DNA of 64,000 nucleotides from an uncultured Oscillospiraceae bacterium (GTDB lineage Bacteria; Bacillota; Clostridia; Oscillospirales; Oscillospiraceae), in assembly GCA_910583885.1 (NCBI GenBank), contig CAJUAC010000009.1, positions 1 to 64,000 of the forward strand, given 5' to 3'. Of this stretch, positions 15,376 through 24,524 are shown in pieces. The translations under genes were made by a program, and so were the position numbers. Position 1 is the first letter of the stretch. Each line of letters starts with the position of its first letter. The notes beneath the pieces are model-generated. The model did not search any database. It worked only from the letters and a program-made list of their open reading frames with translations, and had not been told where the DNA came from.

Positions 15376-17319
15376 TTATTCCGCATCAGCGGGAGCGGGA
15401 GTAGGAGCCAGCAGGGCCCGGATGGACAGGGAAATCTTCTGCTTTTCCTCATCCACAGCGGTAATCTTTGCCTCTACCTTCTGATTCTCCGACAAGACAT
15501 CACCGGGCTTCTCAATACGGTGATCCGCAATCTGGGAGATATGGATCAGCCCATCCACCCCCGGGACCACCTCAGCAAATGCACCGAAGGTCATCAGCTT
15601 CACAATGCGCACAAGGGCTACATCGCCGACCTTGTAGGTATCCATAAATACCTGCCAAGGATTCGTGCTGCGATCCTTCACACCCAGGGAGATCTTCTTC
15701 TTCTCGGGATCGAAGGAGATGACATACACCTCCAGTGTATCACCAATCGCCACAACCTCATTGGGATGCTTGATACGGCTCCAGCTCAGGTCGGTAATAT
15801 GTACCATACCGTCCACGCCGCCGATGTCCACGAACACACCATAGCTGGTCATGCTCTTGACTGTACCAGTATAGCGCTTGCCGACCTCAATGTTGGACCA
15901 CACCTCGGCGGCAGCGGCCTGGCGGGCCTCCTGCTGTACTACCTTAATGGAACCAACTACCCGGCGGCGGGCACGGTTGACCTCAGTGATGCGCAGCTTG
16001 ACGCGCTTCTTGACCAGCTCTGTCATAGCCGCATCCCTGGGCAGGCCGGACTGGGAAGCGGGGATAAACACCCGGACACCCTTGACAGACGCCACGATGC
16101 CGCCCTTGTTCTCCTCCGTCACAATGCCTTCCATGACTTCCTTATTGGCACAGGCTTCCTCAATGTTCTCCCACACCTTGACAGCGTCCACACGCTTCTT
16201 GGACAGCGTAGCGACGCCCTCTACATCATTGACGCGAATGACGAACAGCTCCACCTGATCGCCAACCTTCACCACGTCCTCCGGCTTCACCGAGGGATCG
16301 TCCGTCAGCTGCTCTACAGGAATGTAGCCGGCTTGCTTACAACCCAGGTCCACATGGACTTCTGTGGGGGTAATGGCGGTGACAACACCGGTTACCTTAT
16401 CTCCTGTATTTAAAGTATTGGTGTACTGCTCCACCAATTCGGCAAAATTTTCCATGCCCTCGCCCTGGATTTTTTCTTCACTCATCGTCTTTTTGACCTC
16501 CTTTATGATGCTCGCAGGTGTGGATGCCCCCGCCGTCAAACCAACTACGCGGCACCCAGACAGTCCCTCCCAAGGCAGCTCGTCCGCGCTTTCAATCTGG
16601 AAAACGCGGGAGCAATGCAAATGGCAGATCTCTGTCAGGTGCTTTGTATTGGCGCTTTTGGGATCACCAACCACCACCATAGCGTCCACCTTGGCGGCGA
16701 GGAGAGCCGCCTCCGATTGACGTGTATGCGTAGCATCACATATTGTATCAAAGATTTTTAGATTTGTACACTGTTTTTTTAGAATTTTCAAAGAACTTTC
16801 CCAAACTTCTCGCCGCAGCGTGGTTTGGGATACCACTGTGAGTGCCATTTCCCCAGCAGCCGCAGTGGTTTCCGTCCACTTGGCAATCTCCTCCGGGCCA
16901 GAAAATACCACCAGGGAACTGCACCACCCCCCTACCCCCTGGACCTCCGGATGGTTCGGATCCCCGATCATTACAGGCTGGCGGCCCTCTGCCTGCGCCC
17001 CCTTGACCAGCTGTTGGACATGGGCAACCCGCGGGCAGGTAGCATCTACAATCTCTGCGCCGCGCCCGGCCAGGATGTCATAGACGGCACAGCCCACACC
17101 ATGGGCACGCAGCAGGACACTGTCCCCCGCCTGCGCCTCCTCCGGCCGGCTGAGGGCAACCATCCCCCGCTCTGCCAAGGCGCTGGTGATATGCCCGTTG
17201 TGGATGACGCTGCCCAGCATCCTGGGCTGTTGGGCGGACTCCGCCAACCCCCAAGCCATTTTCACTGCACGGGCCACACCGAAACAGAACCCGGCACTCT
17301 TTGCCTCAATTACTTCCAT
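15376..17319 (-). CDS. ispH: IspH (HMBPP reductase) fused to ribosomal protein S1-like domains
   Basis: A 647-aa fusion. Residues about 1-285 are 4-hydroxy-3-methylbut-2-enyl diphosphate reductase, the last MEP-pathway step, with iron-sulfur cysteines in AGFCFGVARA, DATCPRV and CDATHTR. Residues about 300-640 hold four S1 RNA-binding repeats, for example YGVFVDIGGVDGMVHI and FGAFAEVVPGVDGLIHI. Such fusions are known in Clostridia; why isoprenoid synthesis and mRNA binding are joined is not settled. The ATG at 17319 overlaps the plsC 3' end. It is the last gene of the cmk-plsC-ispH run and ends at a strong terminator. Confidence 0.9.
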   Translation of the reverse strand: MEVIEAKSAGFCFGVARAVKMAWGLAESAQQPRMLGSVIHNGHITSALAERGMVALSRPEEAQAGDSVLLRAHGVGCAVYDILAGRGAEIVDATCPRVAHVQQLVKGAQAEGRQPVMIGDPNHPEVQGVGGWCSSLVVFSGPEEIAKWTETTAAAGEMALTVVSQTTLRREVWESSLKILKKQCTNLKIFDTICDATHTRQSEAALLAAKVDAMVVVGDPKSANTKHLTEICHLHCSRVFQIESADELPWEGLSGCRVVGLTAGASTPASIIKEVKKTMSEEKIQGEGMENFAELVEQYTNTLNTGDKVTGVVTAITPTEVHVDLGCKQAGYIPVEQLTDDPSVKPEDVVKVGDQVELFVIRVNDVEGVATLSKKRVDAVKVWENIEEACANKEVMEGIVTEENKGGIVASVKGVRVFIPASQSGLPRDAAMTELVKKRVKLRITEVNRARRRVVGSIKVVQQEARQAAAAEVWSNIEVGKRYTGTVKSMTSYGVFVDIGGVDGMVHITDLSWSRIKHPNEVVAIGDTLEVYVISFDPEKKKISLGVKDRSTNPWQVFMDTYKVGDVALVRIVKLMTFGAFAEVVPGVDGLIHISQIADHRIEKPGDVLSENQKVEAKITAVDEEKQKISLSIRALLAPTPAPADAE

Positions 17320-17909
17320 CCGTTTACCTCACTGAGGTCGTAGATACGCCGCAGGATCTCCCCTGCCGCCTGCCGGTTCTCCTCCGCTGTGGGACGGCGG
17401 CCTGCAACAGCAGGGGTGTAGGGCTCACCAAATACAACTGTCGTTTTCCGCAGGAACTTGTGTTTCCCGCCGCAATAGACAGGAACCATTGGCGTCTTGG
17501 TGCGTACTGCCATAACAGTTACGCCGCCCTTAGCCTCGCCGCCGCCCTCAGTATCTACCCTGGTCCCCTCCGGAAACACCAGCAGGCGGCAACCCTCATT
17601 GAGGGCACGGATAGCGGTTTTCATGGCGGTCAGGTCATTCCCTCCCCGCTTCACCGGAAAAATGCCCGCCTTTTTCAGCAGCCATCCCACAACAGGAATC
17701 CGAAATAGCTGATCCTTGGCCATGACAGTCAGCCGGGAATCCACCGGCAGGGCTATTGCAATCAAAAACGGATCCCAGCCGCTGACATGATTTGCACAGA
17801 GCAATGCCCCACCTTCCGGCAGGTTCTCCAGACCTATTACCCGATGGGGGAAAAACAGGCGAATAAACGGCGCAATTATTGTATAAATCACACGGTAAAA
17901 ACGGTTCAT
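17310..17909 (-). CDS. plsC: 1-acyl-sn-glycerol-3-phosphate acyltransferase
   Basis: Membrane-associated acyltransferase that makes phosphatidic acid from lysophosphatidate. The 199-aa protein has the catalytic NHVSGWDP (HX4D box, about residues 39-46) and the substrate-binding VFPEGTR (about 114-120), plus a hydrophobic N-terminal segment. The ATG shares ATGA with the cmk stop (4-nt overlap), and its stop overlaps the ispH start by 10 nt, so the three are translationally coupled. Confidence 0.88.
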   Translation of the reverse strand: MNRFYRVIYTIIAPFIRLFFPHRVIGLENLPEGGALLCANHVSGWDPFLIAIALPVDSRLTVMAKDQLFRIPVVGWLLKKAGIFPVKRGGNDLTAMKTAIRALNEGCRLLVFPEGTRVDTEGGGEAKGGVTVMAVRTKTPMVPVYCGGKHKFLRKTTVVFGEPYTPAVAGRRPTAEENRQAAGEILRRIYDLSEVNGWK

Positions 17910-18592
17910 AGCCCAGTCCGCTCCTTGATGATCGCCAAGATCTGATGAAGGCTCTGCTCAAATGTATTCCCTGTAGTGTCCAACAGCACGGCCCCATCAG
18001 CTGGCCGGAGGGGAGACACCGCCCGATGGGAGTCATTGTAGTCCCGTTCCTCAGTCTCCCGCAACAGCTCCTCAAGGCTTTGGGGTGTCCCCCGTTCCAG
18101 CAGTTCCTTATACCGCCGGCGGGCCCGGTCCTCCGTACTGGCGGTGAGGAAAATTTTTACGTCCGCATCGGGCAGGACAACAGTACCGATATCCCGCCCA
18201 TCCATCACAACGCTGTACTCCCGCGCCATATGCCGCTGCATCTCCAGCAAAAAGGCACGCACCTCCGGTATAGCGGAAATGTGGGAGGTAATCATGGACA
18301 CTTCGGGTAAACGGATCTGGTCGGTTACATCCTCGCCATTCCGGTACATCCGCTGAAGCCCTCCTTCCCCATAGTCCATAGAGACCCGCAGCCCTGGCAG
18401 CAGCGCGGCTACAGCCTTCTTGTCCACTGGGTCGACGCCGCTGCAATAGGTGTGGTAGCCTACCGTTCGGTAGATGGCCCCAGTGTCCACATAGACAAAA
18501 CCAAGATTCTGTGCCGCACGCCGGGCAATCGTACTCTTTCCGGCCCCACTGGGGCCATCAATCGCAACCGATATCTTTTTTCCGTTCTCCAT
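17906..18592 (-). CDS. cmk: Cytidylate kinase
   Basis: Phosphorylates CMP and dCMP. The 228-aa protein begins MENGKKISVAIDGPSGAGKST, with the P-loop at residues 12-19, then DTGAIYR and the (d)CMP-binding region with MDGRDIGTVVLPDA. The start at 18592 is favoured over 18685 because the extension overlaps the upstream flavoprotein gene and is unlike the family. The order cmk-plsC-ispH-S1 is a conserved Firmicutes arrangement. Confidence 0.92.
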   Translation of the reverse strand: MENGKKISVAIDGPSGAGKSTIARRAAQNLGFVYVDTGAIYRTVGYHTYCSGVDPVDKKAVAALLPGLRVSMDYGEGGLQRMYRNGEDVTDQIRLPEVSMITSHISAIPEVRAFLLEMQRHMAREYSVVMDGRDIGTVVLPDADVKIFLTASTEDRARRRYKELLERGTPQSLEELLRETEERDYNDSHRAVSPLRPADGAVLLDTTGNTFEQSLHQILAIIKERTGL

Positions 18593-18627
18593 GGTACTCC
18601 CCCTCTTTGCGCTGGAGCGCAAATCTT

Positions 18628-19869
18628 TTATCTGATTTTGGCATGTTCCGCAGCTGACGCACCTGCCAGCCGTCCTGTGGACCACGCAATCTGTAGATTA
18701 AACCCACCTGTATAGGCGTCTACATCCAGAACTTCCCCCGCAAAGTACAGCCCATCCAGCAGTTTGGATGCCATTGTGGACGGGTTCACCTCTTTTACCG
18801 AAACACCGCCGGAGGTGACAATCGCCTCCTCTACCGGGCGGGGACCGCTGATCTCCACCGGCAGCGCTTTCATCAGTGCCAGTAAGCTTCGCCGCTGCCT
18901 CTTGGTCAAGCCATGGATTTTCTGGTGGGGATCAATCCCTGCCAAGCTGATAAAGGGCTCTATCATCTTTTTCGGCAGGAGATCCACCATCCCGTTTACA
19001 AGATCACTATTTTTATATTTGGTAAAATCTGACACCAAGCGCTTATCCAAGGACTGCTCATCCAAGGCAGGCTTTAGGTCAATCTCCAGCCGGTATTGCT
19101 TGCTTCCAAACTGCCGCATATGGGCGGATGCGGAGAGTATCAAAGGTCCGCTGACACCGAAATGTGTGAACAGCATCTCCCCGAAGTCCGTATAGATCTT
19201 CCGGTTTCCCTCATATACCCGCAGCGATACATTGCGCAGGCTCAGCCCCTGCAGCTGGGCACATAGCCCTCCCTGGGCACATAACGGTACCAGAGAGCCT
19301 CGCGGCTCCACAATGGTGTGGCCTGCCGACTGGGCCAACCGGTAGCCGTCCCCTGTGCTGCCGGTCAGCGGGTAGCTAACCCCACCAGTGGCAATGACGA
19401 CGTGGCCTGCCGCATAATCCTCCCGGCCTCCCTTGACACCCGCCAGCTGTCCATCCTGAAGCAACAACGCTTCCGCCCTATCCCGGATCAAGCGGACACC
19501 CAACCGCCGTAAGCGCTTTTCTAATGCACCGCTCACATCAAAGGCCCGGTCAGATACGGGGAACACCCGGTTCCCCCGCTCCGTCTTCAGCGGGACGCCC
19601 AGCTCCATAAAAAATGCCATGACGGCAGTACTATCGAATTGGTTGTAGGCACTGTAAAGGAATCTACCATTACACGGTATACACTGCAAAAACTGATCCG
19701 CATCACAGTTATTGGTCAAATTACACCGGCCCTTACCAGTAATATTCAGCTTTTTTCCCAGCCGTTCATTGGGCTCGAGGAGGCATACTGCCGTACCGCC
19801 CTCTGCCGCAGCAATCGCCGCCATCATCCCGGCAGGGCCACCGCCAACTACAACTACATCAGTTCTCAT
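18628..19869 (-). CDS. NAD(P)/FAD-dependent oxidoreductase, BaiN/HI0933 family
   Basis: Flavoprotein of 413 aa. The N-terminal dinucleotide-binding fold is MRTDVVVVGGGPAGMMAA (GxGxxG); GKGRCNLTNN is the family signature near residue 50; the C-terminal FAD motif is GLYFAGEVLDVDAYTGGFN. Characterised relatives are implicated in bile-acid 7-dehydroxylation intermediates, but most members have unknown substrates and I do not claim that role. The start at 19869 overlaps the end of the RpiR regulator by 11 nt; 19896 is an alternative with a slightly better upstream GAAGG. Confidence 0.8.
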   Translation of the reverse strand: MRTDVVVVGGGPAGMMAAIAAAEGGTAVCLLEPNERLGKKLNITGKGRCNLTNNCDADQFLQCIPCNGRFLYSAYNQFDSTAVMAFFMELGVPLKTERGNRVFPVSDRAFDVSGALEKRLRRLGVRLIRDRAEALLLQDGQLAGVKGGREDYAAGHVVIATGGVSYPLTGSTGDGYRLAQSAGHTIVEPRGSLVPLCAQGGLCAQLQGLSLRNVSLRVYEGNRKIYTDFGEMLFTHFGVSGPLILSASAHMRQFGSKQYRLEIDLKPALDEQSLDKRLVSDFTKYKNSDLVNGMVDLLPKKMIEPFISLAGIDPHQKIHGLTKRQRRSLLALMKALPVEISGPRPVEEAIVTSGGVSVKEVNPSTMASKLLDGLYFAGEVLDVDAYTGGFNLQIAWSTGRLAGASAAEHAKIR

Positions 19870-20725
19870 CGCTGTACCCAAATACACCATACTCATCCCA
19901 AATACCTTCCAGACGGTTAAAAATCTGGGAAATATCTGCGTCCTTCCGATGGCCCGCAGCAACAATGACAGCGTTGAGCAGGCTGAATGGGGCAACCAGG
20001 GAGTCCACAAAAGAAATCATATCACTATGGGCCATCAATACCGCAGAGGCCATCGGGTACAACGGCGACATGGCGCTGTCGGTAATGGCTACTACATCCG
20101 CACCCCTGTCGCGGGCAAACTGCACGCCCTTGACAGTGGCCTTGGAATAGCGTGGGAAACTGATGCCAACCAACAGATCCCCTGGCCCGATACGCAGGGT
20201 ACTCTCTAAAATATCCCCTGCGCTGTTGCTTGTCACCAGGGTGACATGGTCGAAGATCAGATGGAGATAGAAGTGGAGATACCCAGCCAGAAAGGAACTG
20301 GAACGGACACCCAAAATATAGATATGCCGGGCACCCATCAGTTTATCAACCACAGAGGTGAACGCACTGCGGTCTACCTCATCAATGGCCATGCGGATTT
20401 TCTCCATGTCCATCTGCAAAACAGAGGCTACCACATCTGAGCTGAACAGGCGGTCGTTGGACGTCTGGATGCGCTGGATGGAGGTCAGCTTGCTGCGGAC
20501 CATCTCCTGCAAAGCCTTCTGCATCGCAGGATATCCGTCGTACCCCAAAGCAGCTGCAAAACGGACCACAGTGGACTCGCTGACATCTACCAGTTTTCCC
20601 AGTCTGCTGGCGGTCATAAACGCAGCTTTGTCATAATCGGAGATGATATAGGCCGCAATTCTCTTCTGCCCTTTCGAGAAATCTGCCATATTCTCTTGGA
20701 TAGTATGTAGTACGTCCTTCTGCAT
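19859..20725 (-). CDS. MurR/RpiR-family transcriptional regulator
   Basis: A 288-aa DNA-binding regulator. The N-terminal helix-turn-helix domain (about 1-77) contains SRLGKLVDVSESTVVRFAAALGYDGY. The C-terminal SIS domain (about 125-260) would bind a phosphosugar effector. Members usually sit beside sugar-catabolism genes, but here it lies between rluB-like and the flavoprotein gene, which it overlaps by 11 nt. AGGAGGCAGCG precedes the ATG. The effector and targets are unknown. Confidence 0.85.
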   Translation of the reverse strand: MQKDVLHTIQENMADFSKGQKRIAAYIISDYDKAAFMTASRLGKLVDVSESTVVRFAAALGYDGYPAMQKALQEMVRSKLTSIQRIQTSNDRLFSSDVVASVLQMDMEKIRMAIDEVDRSAFTSVVDKLMGARHIYILGVRSSSFLAGYLHFYLHLIFDHVTLVTSNSAGDILESTLRIGPGDLLVGISFPRYSKATVKGVQFARDRGADVVAITDSAMSPLYPMASAVLMAHSDMISFVDSLVAPFSLLNAVIVAAGHRKDADISQIFNRLEGIWDEYGVFGYSDEN

Positions 20726-20744
20726 CGCTGCCTCCTTAGTGGTC

Positions 20745-21449
20745 TTATGTACACAGCCCCGCCTGTTCCTCTGGTGTCAGACGCCGCCAGCGGCCCTGCG
20801 GGAGATCCCCCAGCTCCAGCGGCCCTTCCCGGACACGCACCAGGCGGGAAACTTGGAGTCCCGCCAGCTGGCACATACGCCGGACTTGCCGGTTTAACCC
20901 CTGGTGAATCGTAACGGACAGGATCCACGCCCCCTGCCTACGCATCAAAATTTCCACCTTGGCGGGGACAATCGGTGAACCATCCTCCAACGCAGTCAAG
21001 CTGGCCAGACGCTCTGAGCAGCCTGACAGGCGGCCAGAAACTGTGACATGGTACTCTTTTTCTGTCTGATGGCTGGGATGGGCCAGCTGTTGGGCAAACG
21101 CCCCATCGTTGGTTAGCAGCAACAGCCCTTCAGAGTCCATGTCCAGCCGGCCCACTGGATAAACCCGTCCCCCACAAGAGGCAACCAACTGTGCTACTGT
21201 TGGTCGCCCCCGCTCATCAGAGAGTGTGGTTACAACCCCCCGAGGTTTGTTAAGCATCAGATAGAGCTTTGAAGATGCAGGGGCAACCGGCGCACCGTCA
21301 AGCCGGATCTCATCCTTCTCTGGATCCGCCTTGCCGCCCAACCCAGCCGGGACGCCGTTTACTGTGACCCGGCCGGCCTTTAAGAGCTCCTCCGCACGGC
21401 GGCGGGAACAGACACCGGCGGAGGAGAGAATTTTTTGCAAACGCTCCAT
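20745..21449 (-). CDS. rluB: RsuA/RluB-family pseudouridine synthase
   Basis: A 234-aa enzyme with an N-terminal S4 RNA-binding domain (MERLQKILSSAGVCSRRRAEELL) and the catalytic motif VGRLDMDSEGLLLLTNDG containing the active Asp. It modifies 23S rRNA in characterised RluB proteins. The start at 21449 has AAAGGATCTCC upstream; the extension to 21521 runs into the dacF 3' end. In Firmicutes this gene regularly follows dacF, scpAB and ytfJ, as here. Confidence 0.85.
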   Translation of the reverse strand: MERLQKILSSAGVCSRRRAEELLKAGRVTVNGVPAGLGGKADPEKDEIRLDGAPVAPASSKLYLMLNKPRGVVTTLSDERGRPTVAQLVASCGGRVYPVGRLDMDSEGLLLLTNDGAFAQQLAHPSHQTEKEYHVTVSGRLSGCSERLASLTALEDGSPIVPAKVEILMRRQGAWILSVTIHQGLNRQVRRMCQLAGLQVSRLVRVREGPLELGDLPQGRWRRLTPEEQAGLCT

Positions 21450-21480
21450 GGAGATCCTTTCTCTGCGTAGCTTCATAGGC

Positions 21481-22584
21481 CTAACGGTTTGGGAACAGCC
21501 GCCCCCACCATCCAGAGGCACCGGCCTCCTCTTCCGCCTGCATAGCGGAGGGGGCTACAGCCACCATATCCACACTGGCCACCTCTTCCCCATCCAGATA
21601 AGCGCATACCTCGCCGATCACCTGTCCGGGGATTACTGGGGCTGCCACAGAAATGGGGGCGCGGGCAATCACAGTCAGCCGCTCCTCCCCTGTCAATGGG
21701 TAACACAAATCCTCCAATGCCGCCAAAGGGACAGAGGCAGGTGCTCCCCCACGGACCAGGACGGAGGAGAGGATACGTCCCCCTGCCACAGCGGTCTCTA
21801 ACCGGTAGGCAGAAAAACCATAGTCCAGCAGCGCCATGTGGTCATTCCAGTCGTTGCCATCGTTCAGTGTAACACACACTAAGGTCATCCCATCCCGCTG
21901 GGCAGCGGAGACCAGCGTCCGCCCAGCCGCCTTGGTAAACCCTGTTTTTACGCCAATGCATCCCTCACACAGCCGCAGCAATTTGTTATGGTTGGCCAGG
22001 TATCGCTCCCCAATCGTAACAGAGGCCGTGGAGACAATACGGCGGAAATCATGGTTTGCCAGCGCGTAAGCCGCCAGCACTGCCATATCCCGCGCACTGG
22101 AGTAGTGTCCCTCCGCGTCGAGCCCGTTGGGATTGGCAAAGTGGGAGTGCTCCATTCCCAGCCGTACCGCTGTATCGTTCATCAGCGCAACAAAATCCTC
22201 CGTGTCTCCACTGACGCAGTGCGCCACTGCCAGGGCAGCATCGTTGCCGCTGACCAGCATCAGCCCATAGAGGAGCTCCTCCAGCCGCAGCTGGTCTCCG
22301 GGTTTGAGGTACATGGAAGATCCCTCCGCCATGTCCTGGGCTGTCACAGTATAGGGCATTTGCAGCTCTCCATGCTCCAGGGCCACCACGGCGGTCATAA
22401 TTTTGGTAATGCTGGCGATCAGCCGCTCCTCATCGGCGGCCTGCTCGTAGATCACCCGTCCGCTTCTCTGCTCAATCAGGACAGCTGATGCAGCAGAAGT
22501 ACTGACAGCACTAACCTGACAGGTTAAAACACTTAACACTAAAACGACACATATCAGTGTCCGGCAAGGACCGGGTTTGGACAT
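21481..22584 (-). CDS. dacF: D-alanyl-D-alanine carboxypeptidase (S11 family)
   Basis: Exported penicillin-binding protein that trims D-Ala from peptidoglycan stem peptides. The 367-aa precursor has a signal peptide (about 1-30), the SxxK active site in IASITKIMTA, SGNDAA (SxN) and GVKTGFT (KTG). The C-terminal beta-domain ends GRLFPNR; there is no obvious amphipathic anchor helix. The position in the scpA-scpB-gerW cluster matches DacF, which acts in sporulation in Bacillus, though vegetative roles are possible. Confidence 0.85.
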   Translation of the reverse strand: MSKPGPCRTLICVVLVLSVLTCQVSAVSTSAASAVLIEQRSGRVIYEQAADEERLIASITKIMTAVVALEHGELQMPYTVTAQDMAEGSSMYLKPGDQLRLEELLYGLMLVSGNDAALAVAHCVSGDTEDFVALMNDTAVRLGMEHSHFANPNGLDAEGHYSSARDMAVLAAYALANHDFRRIVSTASVTIGERYLANHNKLLRLCEGCIGVKTGFTKAAGRTLVSAAQRDGMTLVCVTLNDGNDWNDHMALLDYGFSAYRLETAVAGGRILSSVLVRGGAPASVPLAALEDLCYPLTGEERLTVIARAPISVAAPVIPGQVIGEVCAYLDGEEVASVDMVAVAPSAMQAEEEAGASGWWGRLFPNR

Positions 22585-22683
22585 ATTGGGCCCACCTCCA
22601 CCACGTTTGGATGGGCTTAGTATGCCACGCTGCGGCCATCAAAAAACACGAAAAACCTTCCTGCTGCTCCACTGCCCCTCTTC

Positions 22684-23115
22684 TCAGCAGGTCTCTTCCA
22701 CTGGCGGTGCATCCTCTTCCGGCTTTTTCCGGTCATGGATCAGCCCGGTGACACGATCAACCATATCCGGCACCATCTCAACGATCCGGTCAACCGTGTT
22801 CATGGCGGGGACTGCCACCGGCATCACCCGGGTGATACCATCCTTGACAATCAAAAAGGCCACTGGTTCGATCCTCACCCCAGTCCCCAATGCGCTTCCG
22901 ATAACGCCGGGATCTGCTTCAGCATTCTTCTTATTCCCAAAAGCAGTCCCGCCGCCGCCAAAGCCAATGCTGACGCGGGATATGGGGATAAGGGTCACGC
23001 CGTCCGGCGTCTGGATAGGCTGGCCAACAATTGTGTTGGTGTCTACCAGCTCACGCACCTTCGCCATGCTCTCCTGCATGATCTCGCTGAGTGGGTTCTT
23101 TTTCTCCATGTCCAT
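22684..23115 (-). CDS. gerW: Spore germination protein GerW (YtfJ family)
   Basis: A 143-aa cytoplasmic or forespore protein. The YtfJ domain spans most of it; the key segment is TLIPISRVSIGFGGGGT followed by a variable charged stretch and VAFLIVKDGITRVMPV. Bacillus GerW is needed for germination with certain nutrients. GAAAGGAGCAAT precedes the ATG. Its place between DUF2953 and dacF is conserved in sporulating Firmicutes and supports spore formation in this organism. Confidence 0.88.
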   Translation of the reverse strand: MDMEKKNPLSEIMQESMAKVRELVDTNTIVGQPIQTPDGVTLIPISRVSIGFGGGGTAFGNKKNAEADPGVIGSALGTGVRIEPVAFLIVKDGITRVMPVAVPAMNTVDRIVEMVPDMVDRVTGLIHDRKKPEEDAPPVEETC

Positions 23116-23179
23116 ATTGCTCCTTTCAATGGCCGGTCAAGCGGCCTCCATTTGCTTACCATGTCAACTGACCTGCCGC

Positions 23180-23869
23180 TTATGCGGCGGCCTGATCCTC
23201 TGGCATCTCCGCTGGCGGCGGGGATGCCAGCTTCCGGAATCTCCAAAACCATTTAAGAAGGCTGCCGCCGGCGCGGATCCCCACTGACAGCACATCCCAC
23301 GGGCGGAGGGATATCCCCACATCCGCAATAAAGTCCATCTTCCCTCCTGTGAAGTCCAAAAACAGCTGGATGTCCTGCTCCTCGATCCGGACCACCCGAT
23401 GGAGAGGCGGCAGGGCCCCAGCCAGTGCGGCTTCCAATCTGCCATACAACAGCGCCGTGTCCGCCGGATCTGCCCCAGCAACCAGAATGTGCAGCTTCAG
23501 CGGCTCCACCCAAATCCGCCGCCCTACCCGTCGCAGAGCACGCAGCAGAATAGGCGGCAATGCCTCCAAGCTGTAAAAGATCTGCTCACGGTTAATCTTA
23601 GCCTTTGGCTTTTTTTTTCGCTTGCCTTTTTTCGGTTTCTTTTCCGGCTCCTGAGCTGGTGCGCTTTCCACCGCTGCCTCCGGCTGTTTTGCTTCCTTCT
23701 GTTCCGGCCTGGCAGGTGGGAACAGCTGAAGCTTCACCGGTCCATAGCGGATCCACGCTGCAAGTTCTCCCTGGTCATAGGATGCCCTGGCATGGACTGG
23801 GATACGCAGTGCAACCACCAGCGCCAACAGTAGGACACCTACAATGCACAAGACAATATTTCCAACCAC
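23180..23869 (-). CDS. DUF2953 domain protein
   Basis: A 229-aa protein with an N-terminal membrane helix (about 3-22) and a very lysine-rich linker (about 72-92) before the C-terminal DUF2953 region. Homologues occur beside ytfJ (gerW) in spore formers; the molecular role is unknown. The start is GTG at 23869 with AAGGAGG 9 nt upstream, 24 nt after scpB. A short GCCGC-ATAA-GCGGC hairpin overlaps its stop. Confidence 0.75.
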   Translation of the reverse strand: MVGNIVLCIVGVLLLALVVALRIPVHARASYDQGELAAWIRYGPVKLQLFPPARPEQKEAKQPEAAVESAPAQEPEKKPKKGKRKKKPKAKINREQIFYSLEALPPILLRALRRVGRRIWVEPLKLHILVAGADPADTALLYGRLEAALAGALPPLHRVVRIEEQDIQLFLDFTGGKMDFIADVGISLRPWDVLSVGIRAGGSLLKWFWRFRKLASPPPAEMPEDQAAA

Positions 23870-23893
23870 GCCTCCACGCCTCCTTCCTCCCAG

Positions 23894-24472
23894 TTATATC
23901 TGGCCGCCCTCTGGCGGCGTGGAGGGCTCTTCCCCGCCAACCACCTGCGGCCCCTCCATCTCTAACCCTGGCAGAGGCGGCAGCTCCTCCAGGGATTGCA
24001 GATGGAACGTCCGCAGGAATGTCTGGGTTGTGCGGTACAGCCGGGGCCGGCCAGGTACCTGCAAACGGCCGCATTCCTCAATCAGCTTCCGCTCCAGCAA
24101 CAGCCCCACCGTGTAGGCGCTGTCTACACCCCGGATCTGATCTACATAAGCCCGGGTGGTAGGCTGATAGTAGGCGATGGCAGCCAACACCTCCAGCGCC
24201 GGCTGGCTAAGCTTAGCGGGCCTCCGGATCTCAAAAGCCCGCCGGATGGCGATGGCGTAGTCCGGCGCCGAGCAGAGCTGCCAGGAATCCTCAATATGGA
24301 GCAGCCGGATCCCCCGGCGCTCAAAGGCGTAATAGTCGCCCAGGCTGTGCAGGGCCTCCTCCGTCTCCTCACGGCCAGTTTCCAGTGCCATGCAGATCCG
24401 GTCGATATGTACCGGTTCCCCGGCGGCGAATAAAATCCCCTCCGCCGCCGAGGCCAATTCTTTCGTGTCCAA
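23894..24472 (-). CDS. scpB: Segregation and condensation protein B
   Basis: Winged-helix subunit of the SMC-ScpAB condensin that organises and separates chromosomes. In the 192-aa protein the N-terminal motif is AAEGILFAAGEPV and the conserved second domain has LAAIAYYQPTTRAYVDQIRG. The start is TTG at 24472 with AAGGCGG upstream; no in-frame ATG fits the family start. The C-terminal Pro/Gly/Glu tail is variable in the family. It lies 52 nt after scpA. Confidence 0.9.
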   Translation of the reverse strand: MDTKELASAAEGILFAAGEPVHIDRICMALETGREETEEALHSLGDYYAFERRGIRLLHIEDSWQLCSAPDYAIAIRRAFEIRRPAKLSQPALEVLAAIAYYQPTTRAYVDQIRGVDSAYTVGLLLERKLIEECGRLQVPGRPRLYRTTQTFLRTFHLQSLEELPPLPGLEMEGPQVVGGEEPSTPPEGGQI

Positions 24473-24524
24473 TCCGTGTTACCGCCTTATCGTGGGATAG
24501 GTAGGTTTCCCTACAAGGAATGTA

